Part shown: positions 13,001-22,142 of the stretch, in pieces
Layout: every line of letters begins with the position of its first letter
Position numbering within the stretch: the first letter of the stretch is position 1
Translations under genes and position numbers: made by a program
Notes under the pieces: model-generated
Databases searched by the model: none
Told to the model about the DNA's origin: nothing
What the model saw: only the letters and a program-made list of their open reading frames with translations
Origin: Closterium sp. Naga37s-1
Taxonomy: Eukaryota; Streptophyta; Zygnematophyceae; Desmidiales; Closteriaceae
Direction: 5' to 3'
NCBI GenBank assembly: GCA_947471745.1
Contig: CANJKZ010000064.1
Span: forward strand, 1,211,501 to 1,275,500
Length of the DNA stretch: 64,000 nt

Positions 13001-13988
13001 GGGGACTGGAAGGGGGAGCGGAAGGGGGAGCGGAAGGGGGAGAGGAAGTGGGAGAGGAAGGGGGAGAGGAAGGGGGACTGGAAGGGGGAGCGGAAGGGGG
13101 AGCGGAAGGGGGAGCGGAAGGGGGAGCGGAAGGGGGAGAAAGGGAGGAAGGCATTGGGCAGAGGCAAGCGAGGAGCGTGGCGAGGTAATCCGCTGTGAGC
13201 TCCATAGCCACCACCACCCTCACCGCCTCCTGCTCTCTCCCCCTCGCATCACCCGCCTCATCTCCTCCTTTGTCCTCTTCGACTCCCATTCCCAGCCGGT
13301 TGAACCGCCAGCCATCCGCCTCGGGTTCCCTTGGAGTCTTACTTGGCTTCTTACTGACCTCCGCGGCTGCCAATGGTTCATCTGCGCCGAGCCCGTCCGC
13401 CCGCGCTGCTCCTCGCGGCACCGGACCATCGGGATTGCCGAGGCATGTATTTGCGCTCCCCTCCCGTTGGGCCGCCATTGCGACTCGGGCTTCGTTGGTT
13501 CCCAGTTCCGCTGCCGTGACGTGGCGCCTGATGCAGGCACCGATTCTGTCGGAGGCCAGTCGCATCGAGACAACTGTGAACAGCCGCGCACGTGACCCGT
13601 CATCTGGCCACTGGCAGGAACCGTCCACGTGGGTTGCGGAGCTGCCACGTGTAACTCCCGTCCGTTCTGAATCATTCTCCCGCCGTTGCGGTTCCCCGTT
13701 GGTTCTCTGTCCCCTAGCCAACGGGTGGTCCGCGGAATCCTGAATCCCTGGAGCAAGTATCGCTTCATTATGAATAGGAAGACTTAAGGATGAGTGTGGG
13801 CACGTGGAAAATGTAGTCGTTTCCGCTAGTATCTTTCCCAGAACGCGTCGAGCGTGACAGATTCGCTTGCTTGGCGAATCCGACGCGGATTGACCTTCCC
13901 AGCCTGACAGCTCTATCACGGCTACTCTGTCATTATTGGCCGCACATGATTGATCCCAAACCGCCCGTAAGCTGCTTGCGCTGTACAT
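2387..13988 (-). CDS. AASDH-like acyl-activating enzyme (adenylation + carrier + beta-propeller), ~2433 aa
   Basis: Thirteen exons in phase: 13988-11867, 11404-10998, 10576-10253, 9914-6889, 6614-6404, 6035-5949, 5644-5598, 5128-5014, 4640-4371, 3961-3890, 3534-3460, 3225-3181, 2887-2387 (the 4371/3961 junction is the least sure). Residues ~692-707 hold the AMP-binding P-loop [10 protein letters not shown], followed by [15 protein letters not shown]. Exon 3 ends in SSGEPL...LNLYGSTE, and exon 4 starts [14 protein letters not shown] (A7) occurs twice, near residues 1185 and 1217. A carrier-like segment [12 protein letters not shown] lies near 1608. From ~1920 to the end come PQQ-type propeller blades ([55 protein letters not shown]). 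The order matches AASDH/plant AAE19-type proteins, which adenylate an acyl substrate and load it on the carrier; the plant substrate is unsettled. Family members are ~1000-1100 aa; the excess is Ala, Ser, Pro and Glu-rich inserts. Confidence 0.85.
3796..4210. repeat. (GT)n microsatellite followed by an AC-rich imperfect array
   Basis: A (GT)n run at 3796-3860, then ACACACGCC/ACACAAACACGCC units at about 3975-4210. The CACA-rich part lies in the intron between exons 9 and 10 of the AASDH-like gene. The GT run lies in the next intron, after exon 10 (3961-3890). Open frames reading Thr-His or Cys-Val here are artefacts of the repeat. Confidence 0.93.
4810..4992. repeat. (GGCAT)n / GGCATGGTGCG imperfect array
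   Basis: GGCAT pentamers with interspersed TGCGGC and TTCGGCG variants, in the intron between exons 8 and 9 of the AASDH-like gene. It ends close to the splice donor side of exon 8 at 5014. Confidence 0.9.
9080..9244. repeat. Direct duplication with a central palindrome (D-P-D), inside AASDH-like exon 4
   Basis: Left copy 9080-9155, palindrome CTTTTGAGAATTCTCAAAAG at 9156-9175 (perfect, centre GAATTC), right copy 9176-9244. The copies are about 90% alike, with small indels. Both are read in frame in the minus-strand gene, so the coded protein carries two [23 protein letters not shown] segments joined by about a dozen linker residues that come mainly from the palindrome. Confidence 0.92.
9967..10082. 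repeat. (GGGCAT)n hexanucleotide array
   Basis: GGGCAT units with a few GGTCAT/GGAATG variants, in the intron between exons 3 and 4 of the AASDH-like gene, close to the branch-point/acceptor side of exon 4 (acceptor at 9914). A second GGGCAT array lies in a USP intron at 35738-35930. Confidence 0.93.
11719..11810. repeat. D-P-D unit in AASDH-like intron 1
   Basis: Direct copies at 11719-11746 and 11783-11810 (28 bp, one mismatch) flank a perfect palindrome. Its core TTTTTGAGACGTCTCAAAAA (centre GACGTC) extends with matching GTGTA/TACAC arms to 11744-11773. The unit lies in the intron between exons 1 and 2. Confidence 0.93.
11822..11866. repeat. (CCCA)n microsatellite at a splice donor
   Basis: A CCCA run directly abutting the exon 1 donor of the AASDH-like gene; on the transcript strand the donor GT at 11866-11865 is the first base pair of a GTGGGTGGG repeat. 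The donor therefore sits at the edge of a tetranucleotide array that repeats its own sequence. Confidence 0.9.
12410..13140. repeat. Coding repeats in AASDH-like exon 1: (CCT)n and a 12-bp minisatellite
   Basis: (CCT)n at 12410-12485 encodes a long Glu run on the minus strand. At about 12930-13140, 12-bp units of the GGGGGAGCGGAA type encode Ser-Ala-Pro-Pro repeats. Both stay in frame in exon 1 and account for a large part of the added length between the N-terminal strand ([15 protein letters not shown]) and the P-loop. Confidence 0.9.
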
Positions 13989-14241
13989 CGCGTGGCGCGG
14001 AGCTGTTGTGGTTGTGTGCGAGTGTTAGGCACACAGCTTCGATCATCAGCGAACTGCAACGGTAAAGAGTGTCCCGCTGCAATGGTTTGAGTGTAAGAAA
14101 CGGATATAGAGCTCCACTGTTGTTATTTATATACCATGTAATACTTCAGAATCAAGTCCGATGCAAGAATTCACAAGTGCGGGAAGGAATAACTCTGGCC
14201 TCGAGGAGGCTACAAAAAACTATTTAAATTACAATGGGTGG

Positions 14242-14652
14242 TGTTACAATCCCAAGTGGGACTTAGTGAAGGATCGCTCAGGGTTGATCGCAGAGTAGTG
14301 TTTGCAGCGGAAGTTTGAATCTCAGGTCAGAGTGAATATAAATGACTGAGTTGATAATAGCATGCACACATCGAGTTTATATAAGAATACAGGGGAATAC
14401 GAAAGGACCTAGACTAACCATGTACTCTAAGGGGTACATTCCCTTATTACAACCGAATTCAAACCGTGCGGCGCGGGAACCCGCTTCAAACCTGTTCCCG
14501 CTCTTTTCACTTCAAATGTTTCTGCCAGCATCGGTCTTGGTCAGACGGTTGCTGCGTCGCTTCGAGTTTTCTGACTCCTCGACTTCGTACTCGGTAGAGT
14601 CGGCTCCTGCAGCATACAGGAATGCCTTCTCATAAAGTTTCATATCGTAACA
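14242..14652 (-). repeat. 3' LTR of the copia element
   Basis: 411 bp with TG...CA ends. It matches 20686-21096 except at about six sites (for example CACAC/CATAC, ACTAACC/ACTAGCC, and AC/TG near the CTTTTC run). Because the element is on the minus strand, this left copy is its 3' LTR. Confidence 0.97.
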
Positions 14653-14661
14653 CTCCCCTTC
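14653..14661 (-). other. Polypurine tract
   Basis: On the minus strand GAAGGGGAG directly precedes the 3' LTR. This is the expected position and composition for the plus-strand primer. Confidence 0.85.
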
Positions 14662-16760
14662 ATTCCTGGACGCGGGTGGAGCTGACTCGCTTGACTACTC
14701 CGGTGAGGTCAGAGCAGTGTTTGTACTGCTGACGTGGCAGGCGCTTGGTGAGAAAGTCTGCTGCCATTTCAGTGGTCGGGCAGTAGGCGAGGTCCACTTT
14801 GCCTTGGTCGATTTCGTCCTTGACGAAAAAGTACCGAAGCGCGATGTGCTTCGTGCGGTTCACGAAACCTGGCTTGTTCGCGATCCTGATGGCACTCTGG
14901 TTGTCGCAGTGAAGGCGAAAGGTGGGCGAAGTCGGAATTTTCGCCTCCTGTAGCAGCTCCTGCAGGTACAGGCCTTCGCGAACTGCTGCTGTCGCGGCGA
15001 TGTATTCTGCTTCAGCCGATGACAGGGCAACCAGCTCCTGCTTCTGCGAGTTCCAGGAGATTGGCCCAGTTGGCTCCAGGCGAAAAACGAAGCCGGTTCG
15101 GGACCGTCGATTTGCAGGGTCAGCTGCGTGATCTGCGTCCACGTAGCCGTTGAGGTTGAAAGAGGTCGTCGTCAGCGTGGAGTAGGAGAGCCCGATGTCA
15201 GGAGTGGAGATGAAATACTGCAGGGCGCGCTCCAGGTCCAGCTGGTTCTCAGCTACTGGCTTGCGGGAGTACTGTGCCAGTTGGCTGGCGATGTACGAAA
15301 GGTCGGGTCGGCAGGTGACAGAGGCGAATAGCAGGCACCCCAATTTCTGCTGATACATTTGGAGTCCTGCGGGCGACAGTGGTTTGTTGTCCGGTTTGTA
15401 GTTGGTGCTGGGGCTGCGGTAGGGGGTTGAGAGTGGTGCAGGTGAGATGTTGAAGCGTTCCCCCAGCTGCTCTGCGTACTTGGAGGCTGACAGATGAATT
15501 GCTTCTGGCGCGTAAGTAATGTTTAACCCCAAAAACTGCTTCACTTCGAGGTTGATGGTGATGTCCACGCGCTGCGCCAGGTTCTCCTGGAACTGATCAA
15601 GGATTTTGTTGCAGGTGCCCGTGTACAGCAGGTCGTCGACGTAAACTGTCAGGAGGATGTAATCGCCGTTGAAGTGAAGGCGATACATTCCCGGGTCGTG
15701 TGGAAGCTGCTTGAAACCGATTTCGAGGAGGATTTTGTGCAGGTGCTGCTGCCAGAGACGAGGCGCCTGCTTGATCCCGTAGAGGGACTTCTTCAGTTGG
15801 CAGACCCTGGGGTCACCCTCTCCGTAGGTGTGCGGCTGTTCCACAAAGATGGTGGCGTCCACCAACGCGTATAAAAACGCGTTCTTTACGTCGATCTGTC
15901 GCAGTGGTAGGTGCTTCGCGGCGGCAATAGCGAGTAGAATCCGGACTGAGGTGTGACGACTGACGGGAGCGAAGGTTTGATCGAAGTCGATGCCGTGGCG
16001 CTGATCGTACCCGCGTACGACCCATCGTGCCTGCCGTCGGCGTTAGTTTTCAGGCGAAAACCCACTTCCCGATGAGCACCCTCCTCCCCTTCACTGCTGC
16101 ACGATCGACTAGGACCCAGGTGTCGCGAGATTCCAGTGCCTTGAGCTCCACATCCATCGCAGCACGCCACTCCTTGGCGTGAGGTCCGGTTAGGGCCTGG
16201 CGAGGGTTCTTAGGCTCCACGGCTCGTGCGAGGGTAGAAACAGAGGTGTGGAGGCCGAGGAGTTGTAGGCCGGACACTGTGGTGGTGTCTGTGGTGGGTA
16301 GGACTTCCACCACGTCGTCGTCTCCGCTCTCATAGCCGGGTGCCGCGGTGCTTGGCTCTGTGCGGCGCCGTGATGGTCGTGGCGCGGGGTCATCATCGCT
16401 GTCATCGTCGTCGTCGTCGCGCGGGCGAGGTGGAATGCTGGGATGTTCGTCGGTGTCGTCGCGGTCCAGTGCTGCTGCTGCTGCTTCATCTTCCGGGGTC
16501 GCGAAGCTGCGACCGTGGTTGACGTAGCCGCGTGCTTCGTTGCGGATCTCGTCCTCGATCCACTGCTTCAGGGTGAGTCGTTCGTAGAAGAGGATGTCAC
16601 GCGCGGGGACGATTTCCTTGCTGTCCATGTCAAGAATGAGCCATCCTTTGTGCTCGTGACTGAGCCCCAAATGAATTCCCCAACGTGCGCGATGAACGAA
16701 TTTGCCGATTGTTGCCGAGGTCGGCCGGTATTGCACCATGCACCCCCAGACCCTAAGCAT
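14660..16760 (-). pseudogene. copia pol, 3' part: integrase tail, reverse transcriptase, RNase H (frame-broken)
   Basis: From 16760 the frame reads MLRVWGCMVQYRP...GIHLGLSHEHKGWLILD (the spacer after integrase), then an acidic/Ser-rich linker, then the start of RVT_2 (LESRDTWVLVDRAAVKGRRV). A one-base loss in a T run near 16051 and a second small loss near 16025 break the frame. From about 16024 to 14660 it is open again: RQIDVKNAF, the catalytic YVDDLL (residues 75-80 from the Met at 15865), then RNase H with GYVDADHA, SSAEAEY and LHCDNQSA. Inactive as it stands. The RT/RNase H residues that can be checked are intact, so the frame breaks are recent. Confidence 0.93.
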
Positions 16761-16787
16761 GGAGGGGTCTCCCCTTGAGCCGGTCCA

Positions 16788-19121
16788 CTACATGTGAGGG
16801 GACAGGTTGTTTCTGTTGGCGGTGGTGGAGAGGAGGTTGTGCAGGCGCACCGCGTGGTTCATGGCGTAGGGCCAAAACTTCTTGGGCAGGCCGGACTGGT
16901 TCATGAGGGCGCGGACCTTGGTCATGAGCGTGCGATTGACCCTCTCGGCGACGCCTTGCTGCTGATGGGCATAGGGGAGAGAAATCTCGTGCTTAATCCC
17001 CTTCTCGGTGAGGACGCTCTCCAGCTCGTTGCTGCGAAATTCTTTTGCCCCATCACTCTGCCAGACCTTCAGTTTCCTCCCCGACTGTCGCTGCGCGTGC
17101 GCGAGGAAGATGCGGAACACCTCCGGAGCTTTGGAGCGGGCGTCTACGTTGGCGATCCACACGTGGCGAGAGTAGGCGTCGATGAAGGTGAGAGTGTACC
17201 TCTCGCCGTTGATGCCGTCGTGGGTGAGTACGATGAAATCGCTGTAGACCTTCTCCAGCTTCTTGTAGCGGTTGGTGCTCGGCTCCAAGGAGGGGTAGGC
17301 GCTGTGGGTGAGCGCAGCAGTGGGGCAGACAGTGCAGGTGACTGGGTGAGCGGTGGTGTGCTGTAGTTCTGTTCCGTCAGGGCGGAGCAGTGCTCCTGGC
17401 GGGAAGACCTTAGCGCGGAGGCAGTTGGCGAGTGTCTGGCGCGAGGGATGACCCATGCGCTGGTGCCAGAGGTCGTCTTCGGCGCGAATGCCGGAGGTGC
17501 GCTTGTAGCGGGTGTGGTACTCCGCTGCCTCTTCCGTCGTGAGTTGCGGTATCTGGAGTGGGGGTTCTTCCTCTTCTACTGGTTCTGCTTCGCTGGCCGG
17601 CTCCTCTGCTTCTGCTTCTGCCGTTGCCTCCCCTTCTGCAGGTGCAGTTGTGAGATACAGGGCGAGGAATTCGCGATCAGGGATGATGGTGAGCGGGGTC
17701 GTGGTACCTTCGATGAAGCGAGCAAACGGATCTGGGCGAGAGATTGGACCAAGCGAATCCCGTAGAGGAGTTGGTGGTACGTTCCCCTCCTCAATCTCCG
17801 ACCAACGATCGCGCCATCGAGGAGGCGAGGATGGAGGTGAGCGGGTGCGCGGAGGACGTCCGAGTGGAATGGCGACGCGAGGGGATGGTTCTCCACGTTC
17901 AGCTTGCATTTCACGTTCCATTTCTTCTTCGTCTTCCTTTGTGATTGGCGCATCCACGTATTCATTTCCCCATCCGTCATCGTTGCCCCATCCTCCGGTT
18001 GTGACTGCGCCGCTGGCGCTAGCTCCCCATGCTCCAGTGGCGGATCCCCAGGTTGCTCCATCGCCTTCTTTTGGTACGTAATCCTCTTCTCCCCATGCAC
18101 CACGACGTGCAGACTCTTCGTCCCATCCTGCCGCAACTCGCTCCTCATACAACTTTTGTTTCTTTTCCGCCCGGGCCTTGTCTTGTTCTTCCTTGACGCT
18201 TAGCTCCTCTGGTGCGTCAGGATCTTTCCAAGCTGGATCAATTTCGCGACGGTAGACCACGCGGGTGTACGGGCGCGGACGTTCTTCTTCGTCGAGGGTG
18301 CGCGCGTTGGCTTCGAGGACGAACCGTAGGGTGTCCGAGTAAGGCCTCGGTCTTTCCTCTTGGTCTTGTCCAAATTTCTTGCTCGGCTCTCCGAAGATGC
18401 GGTGTGATGACACGGCTAGTTCTTCTTCAGTCATGCCTGTGATTTCTGCCTCGGCGCTTTCTGCTTCCTGAATTGCCGCTTGCTCTCTTTCAACCTGCTC
18501 CGTGCGGCTCGCGGTGGGCGTGTGGCAGGTGGTGCAAAGGCCGTTGATATCAGGGTCGTGTAGGTTGATCTCGCGGGAATGAGGACTGCGGCAAACCCAA
18601 GGTCGCCCGTCCGGGTGCTCCCAGGATTCCTTGTTCGTGAAGGCAAACTCGAGGGGCACGAGATCCACGAGCTCGTCCGAAGATGCCTGACAGGGAGGGA
18701 CGTCGAAGTCCAAGATGTAGATCTCGTTGATTGAGCGGGCTCGTCCGAGGTATTTGAACGACTCGGGGGGTGTGTCCGGGGGAGCGTAGGTGAGAATGAG
18801 GTCGCGCGTGGCAAGATCCGTGTGTATTATGACGCCACAGTCGCGGAGTTGTCCAGCCGAAAGCAGATTAAAGCGAAGATTCGGGGCGTAGAGCACGTCG
18901 TTGAAGGAGATGTGAGTGTTGCTGTCCCGTGCCTGCAGGACGACAATGCCTTGTGAGTTGGCGCGCAGCTGCTCGTTGTTGGCGACGGTAACGTAGGTTG
19001 GGGGGGCGCGGCTGAGGTTCGATACATAGCGCGTGGATCCCACCATGTGTTGTCCGCAGCAGCTGTCCAGGTACCAGGTGTTGTAGTTGTCGGTGTTGTT
19101 TCGTCGCAGAAGGAGCGCCAA
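16788..19121 (-). pseudogene. copia pol, 5' part: protease, WG/GW insertion, integrase
   Basis: 777 codons in the same frame as gag, separated from it only by the TGA at 19124-19122. Protease: WYLDSCCGQHM at residues 16-26; copia proteases normally have DSG, so the Gly is replaced by Cys. Residues ~205-530 are an acidic, Pro-rich insertion carrying six WG/GW tryptophans (333, 343, 358, 365, 378, 384). Integrase from ~551: zinc finger WHQRMGHPS...CTVC, then D628, D690 and E726; the last two are exactly 35 residues apart (DD35E). The frame ends at a TAG where family members read through LW-TG, so this stop is a nonsense change. Confidence 0.93.
17967..18128 (-). other. WG/GW-repeat segment inside the copia polyprotein
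   Basis: Residues 332-385 of the protease-integrase frame hold GWDEES, GAWGEED, ATWGSATGAWG, GGWGND and DGWGNE: six tryptophans each next to Gly, 6-15 residues apart, in a Gly/Ala/Ser/Asp-rich context. This composition is that of Argonaute-hook platforms such as those of NRPE1 and SPT5L. Binding is not shown. Confidence 0.8.
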
Positions 19122-20591
19122 TCACGGAGTCACCAGAGTCGCCTTGTAGCGCCTGTGAAAGTAAGGGTCTTCGTCCTCCTTCCATCCCACCGGTACGTAG
19201 TGCTGATTGTCGTGAGGCGGACTCTCCCGCAGTGTGATCGGCAGGTTCCAATCCTGCTCGTCTTCATCGTACAGATAATAGTGATCTTCAGTGAGGGGAT
19301 TATTCCATCCCTCTTCTGGTTCAAGGAATCTTCCTTGAGTCTCATCTTCCTCGTCAGGCTCATCGGTGCGGCGATGGCGCGTCGTCATGTTCGCGATGAC
19401 GTTTCTGGGAGCTCCTGACTGAGGTCCCTGAGTTTGCTGATGCTGATGCTGGTGATGAGCAGGAGGACGAGGTGTCTGATGCTGAGAATGACGAGTATCT
19501 TGTCGGCCGACCCAATTGATTTGGTGAGTGGAATTTGGGTGGCGATTGTTGGATCGGGACTTGCATCGATCCGTTGAATGTCCGAAGACTTTGCATATTT
19601 TGCAATAGTGGCGCCTTGGTTGTCGTCGCTCTTCACGGTTGTCAGCGTAGAAGGCGAGGCGCTCTCGGCGCGGCGCGGAGCTTGTTCTGCTCGAATCCAT
19701 GTCCTGTTGTTCGGACAGGAGTGCGGCGCATAGCGCGGCTTCTGAAATGATATCTCGCTGTCGGAGTAGCGCTTTGCAGGGCTTCCACTCTGGCCCGAGT
19801 CCTTGAAGGACTATATTGACGAAGATCTCTTCTGAGATCGTACTCCCATGCTTCGTGATCTGGTCACGGATGTTGCGACAGCGGTTAATGTACGGATTCG
19901 CTTTCTCCCCGTGCCCCATTTTTATCTCCAGGAGTTGCTGCAGAAGCCTGCTGGCGGTGACCGAATCCTTCGGCTGATAAACTTCAACGAGGTGCTTCCA
20001 GGCTTCCAAGGCTGGAGCGTCGCTTTCCTTGTAGGAGCGAATGTTGAGTTGTTCCGCATGCGTCATGTTGCGTAACAGCACACTGTAGGCCATGAGGGAC
20101 TCACTGTAGTATTGAGCCCTGGCGACTTCGGTGTTTTCCACCGGTTTAGAATAGGAGCCGTCGAAGTAATGGTAGATCTGCGCTGTCTGTAGGAGGAGCT
20201 CAAGCTCAAAACTCCATGTATAAAAATCCTTGCCGTCAAACGCGGCAGTAGTCTTGATCTTTGAAACGCTAAGGAAGCGTGCTTGCGCAGAGTTGATAGC
20301 TTCATCACTTGGACGGGGGGCAGTTGTTGCTGATTTGTCTGTGTCGAGGGAGAAGGTGTGCGCGGCGGTATCACGGCTTTTCTCAGCCGGTTGTCCAGGT
20401 TGTGCTGGTTGGGAAGTGGTTCCCGCATCGCCTTTGCGCAGGTCTTGGAGTTCTTTCTCCATAGTTGAAAGTCGAGCGAAGAGTTGCTCGAGGGCGGCAG
20501 TGCCGATCGTGGTTGTCGCCTCATTTGTCGCAGCCGGGTTGGTTTGTCCTTCAGCCGCCAGATTTGCTTGGCCTCCGGATCCTCCGGCCAT
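19122..20591 (-). CDS. copia gag, 489 aa
   Basis: Starts at the ATG at 20591 (MAGGSGGQANLAAEG). It has a coiled-coil-like stretch at ~33-52 and the UBN2-type capsid region at ~115-300 (FDGKDFYTWSFELELLLQ, LEAWKHLVEVYQPKDS, LLEIKMGHGEKANPYINR). A single CCHC zinc knuckle C-x2-C-x4-H-x4-C sits at 330-343 (CKICKVFGHSTDRC). It ends in TGA directly before the pol frame, with no frame change. In most copia elements gag and pol are one frame, so this TGA is either a mutation or a programmed readthrough site. Confidence 0.93.
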   Translation of the reverse strand: MAGGSGGQANLAAEGQTNPAATNEATTTIGTAALEQLFARLSTMEKELQDLRKGDAGTTSQPAQPGQPAEKSRDTAAHTFSLDTDKSATTAPRPSDEAINSAQARFLSVSKIKTTAAFDGKDFYTWSFELELLLQTAQIYHYFDGSYSKPVENTEVARAQYYSESLMAYSVLLRNMTHAEQLNIRSYKESDAPALEAWKHLVEVYQPKDSVTASRLLQQLLEIKMGHGEKANPYINRCRNIRDQITKHGSTISEEIFVNIVLQGLGPEWKPCKALLRQRDIISEAALCAALLSEQQDMDSSRTSSAPRRERLAFYADNREERRQPRRHYCKICKVFGHSTDRCKSRSNNRHPNSTHQINWVGRQDTRHSQHQTPRPPAHHQHQHQQTQGPQSGAPRNVIANMTTRHRRTDEPDEEDETQGRFLEPEEGWNNPLTEDHYYLYDEDEQDWNLPITLRESPPHDNQHYVPVGWKEDEDPYFHRRYKATLVTP

Positions 20592-20673
20592 CTTGGTCTT
20601 GGAGCGTGTGCCGCTCGCCAGATCTTGGTTCGGCGAATTTCACGGAAGTGAAGTTGCGAAGAATCCCTGAGTT

Positions 20674-20685
20674 GCTCTCATACCA
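20674..20685 (-). other. Primer binding site, initiator-Met tRNA type
   Basis: Immediately inside the 5' LTR the minus strand reads TGGTATGAGAGC, one mismatch from the TGGTATCAGAGC used by plant copia elements, which pairs with the 3' end of initiator tRNA-Met. Confidence 0.9.
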
Positions 20686-21096
20686 TGTTACAATCCCAAG
20701 TGGGACTTAGTGAAGGATCGCTCAGGGTTGATCGCAGAGTAGTGTTTGCAGCGGAAGTTTGAATCTCAGGTCAGAGTGAATATAAATGACTGAGTTGATA
20801 ATAGCATGCATACATCGAGTTTATATAAGAATACAGGGGAATACGAAAGGACCTAGACTAGCCATGTACTCTAAGGGGTACATTCCCTTATTACAACCGA
20901 ATTCAAACCGTGCGGCGCGGAAACCCGTTTCAAACCTGTTCCCGCTCTTTTCTGTTCAAATGTTTCTGCCAGCATCGGTCTTGGTCAGACGGTTGCTGCG
21001 TCGCTTCGAGTTTTCTGACTCCTCGACTTCGTACTCGGTAGAGTCGGCTCCTGCAGCATACAGGAATGCCTTCTCATAAAGTTTCATATCGTAACA
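20686..21096 (-). repeat. 5' LTR of the copia element
   Basis: 411 bp, TGTTAC...GTAACA, about 98.5% like the left copy by eye. It is followed by the target duplication GGTGG at 21097-21101. Confidence 0.97.
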
Positions 21097-21101
21097 GGTG
21101 G

Positions 21102-22142
21102 TTTGTGGTTGCGATCAACGGCACGGAATTTATGTCGGATCAACATTCGCCCCACTGCGCCATCACACCTCTATCCATATCTACTCACCGAGTTAAAGGA
21201 AAGAGTATCAAATAACAAGGAGGATTCGTAATAAAGCCTAATAATACTGAGACTACCACTGCTTTTGTCTTATTAAGCTAGGGAGAATATAACATGCTAA
21301 AGAGCAAGAGGTATTTCATATAGTCCAGCTTGTTTTAACAAAATAATGTATTCTAGGCTTGGCAGAATGATATGCTGATAATGTGTGATGTTCTGTGTTC
21401 CTCTATACTTCGACCATCTGGACCACGTTGAAGTTCCCGCCATGTGCAACCCCCTTCTGGCACCCCAACGCCTTCGGTTTTTTCATGGCGCCTCGAAAAT
21501 CAACTCTCCCACCAGCACGTTGATTCCGACATTGCCAACCCGCCCGAGCCGCATGTTGTCTCTCGCACCCCCTTCACCCCCGGGAACAACGGGCGACACT
21601 TGGTGCCACACACAAATGCATTGCCCCCTCCACTCCAGGGCACCCCATTAGTCAATCCGCCCATCCCCCCTCTCACCCCATCCCCTTGCAATCAAGCCCC
21701 AGAGGGTGCCCCATCAATTGTTCATACAGTAGCTGGCGAATGAGAATGGTCTTCGATGGAGCCGCAGTAGTCCCCATCTCTGCAATGTGCGATGCGGGGT
21801 GCAACAATCAGCATTTACTCATCGTCCACGCCCACAGGGTGACCCTGGTCACTGGACTGAGGTGAGGTGATGTGAGGTTGGGGGTCATGCGGCTGTCACA
21901 ATGTCGTTGAGTTGATGCGGACAGGCACCTCCTTCCCTTTGCACGTAATTTTCCATTATGTTGATGTCCAAGCTGCTACCACTCTGCGAAGGACGGCCAG
22001 CCTAAACAACCTCTCGGCAGTCTGTCGCTACGCGCAAACTAGAATGAAAGCTGTTCCCGAACGATTGCTCAACTTGCTGTCTTCTTAGAAGGCTTCGTAA
22101 TATTCTCCCTTTAGGCGGCTATCGATTTTCTTAGCTGTAAGC
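21102..22142. other. Intergenic/5' region of the long low-complexity gene
   Basis: About 1 kb between the retrotransposon and the start at 22143. It is moderately A/T-rich, without a convincing ORF or repeat. Together with 13989-14236 it formed the original divergent promoter region of the AASDH-like gene (-) and the gene starting at 22143 (+). Confidence 0.6.

Larger units (their letters stand above)
14242..21096 (-). mobile_element. Ty1/copia LTR retrotransposon, complete but decayed, 6855 bp
   Basis: The ends are TGTTAC...GTAACA, flanked by the 5-bp target duplication GGTGG (14237-14241 and 21097-21101). The two 411-bp LTRs differ at about six positions by eye, so the insertion is fairly recent. 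On the minus strand the order is LTR, primer site, gag, protease, WG/GW-rich insertion, integrase, reverse transcriptase, RNase H, polypurine tract, LTR. This is the copia order, with integrase before reverse transcriptase. Internal decay: an in-frame TGA at 19124-19122, an in-frame TAG at 16790-16788, and frame breaks near 16051 and 16025. It lies between the divergent AASDH-like gene and the long low-complexity gene, and splits what was about 1.3 kb of shared promoter region. Confidence 0.97.
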
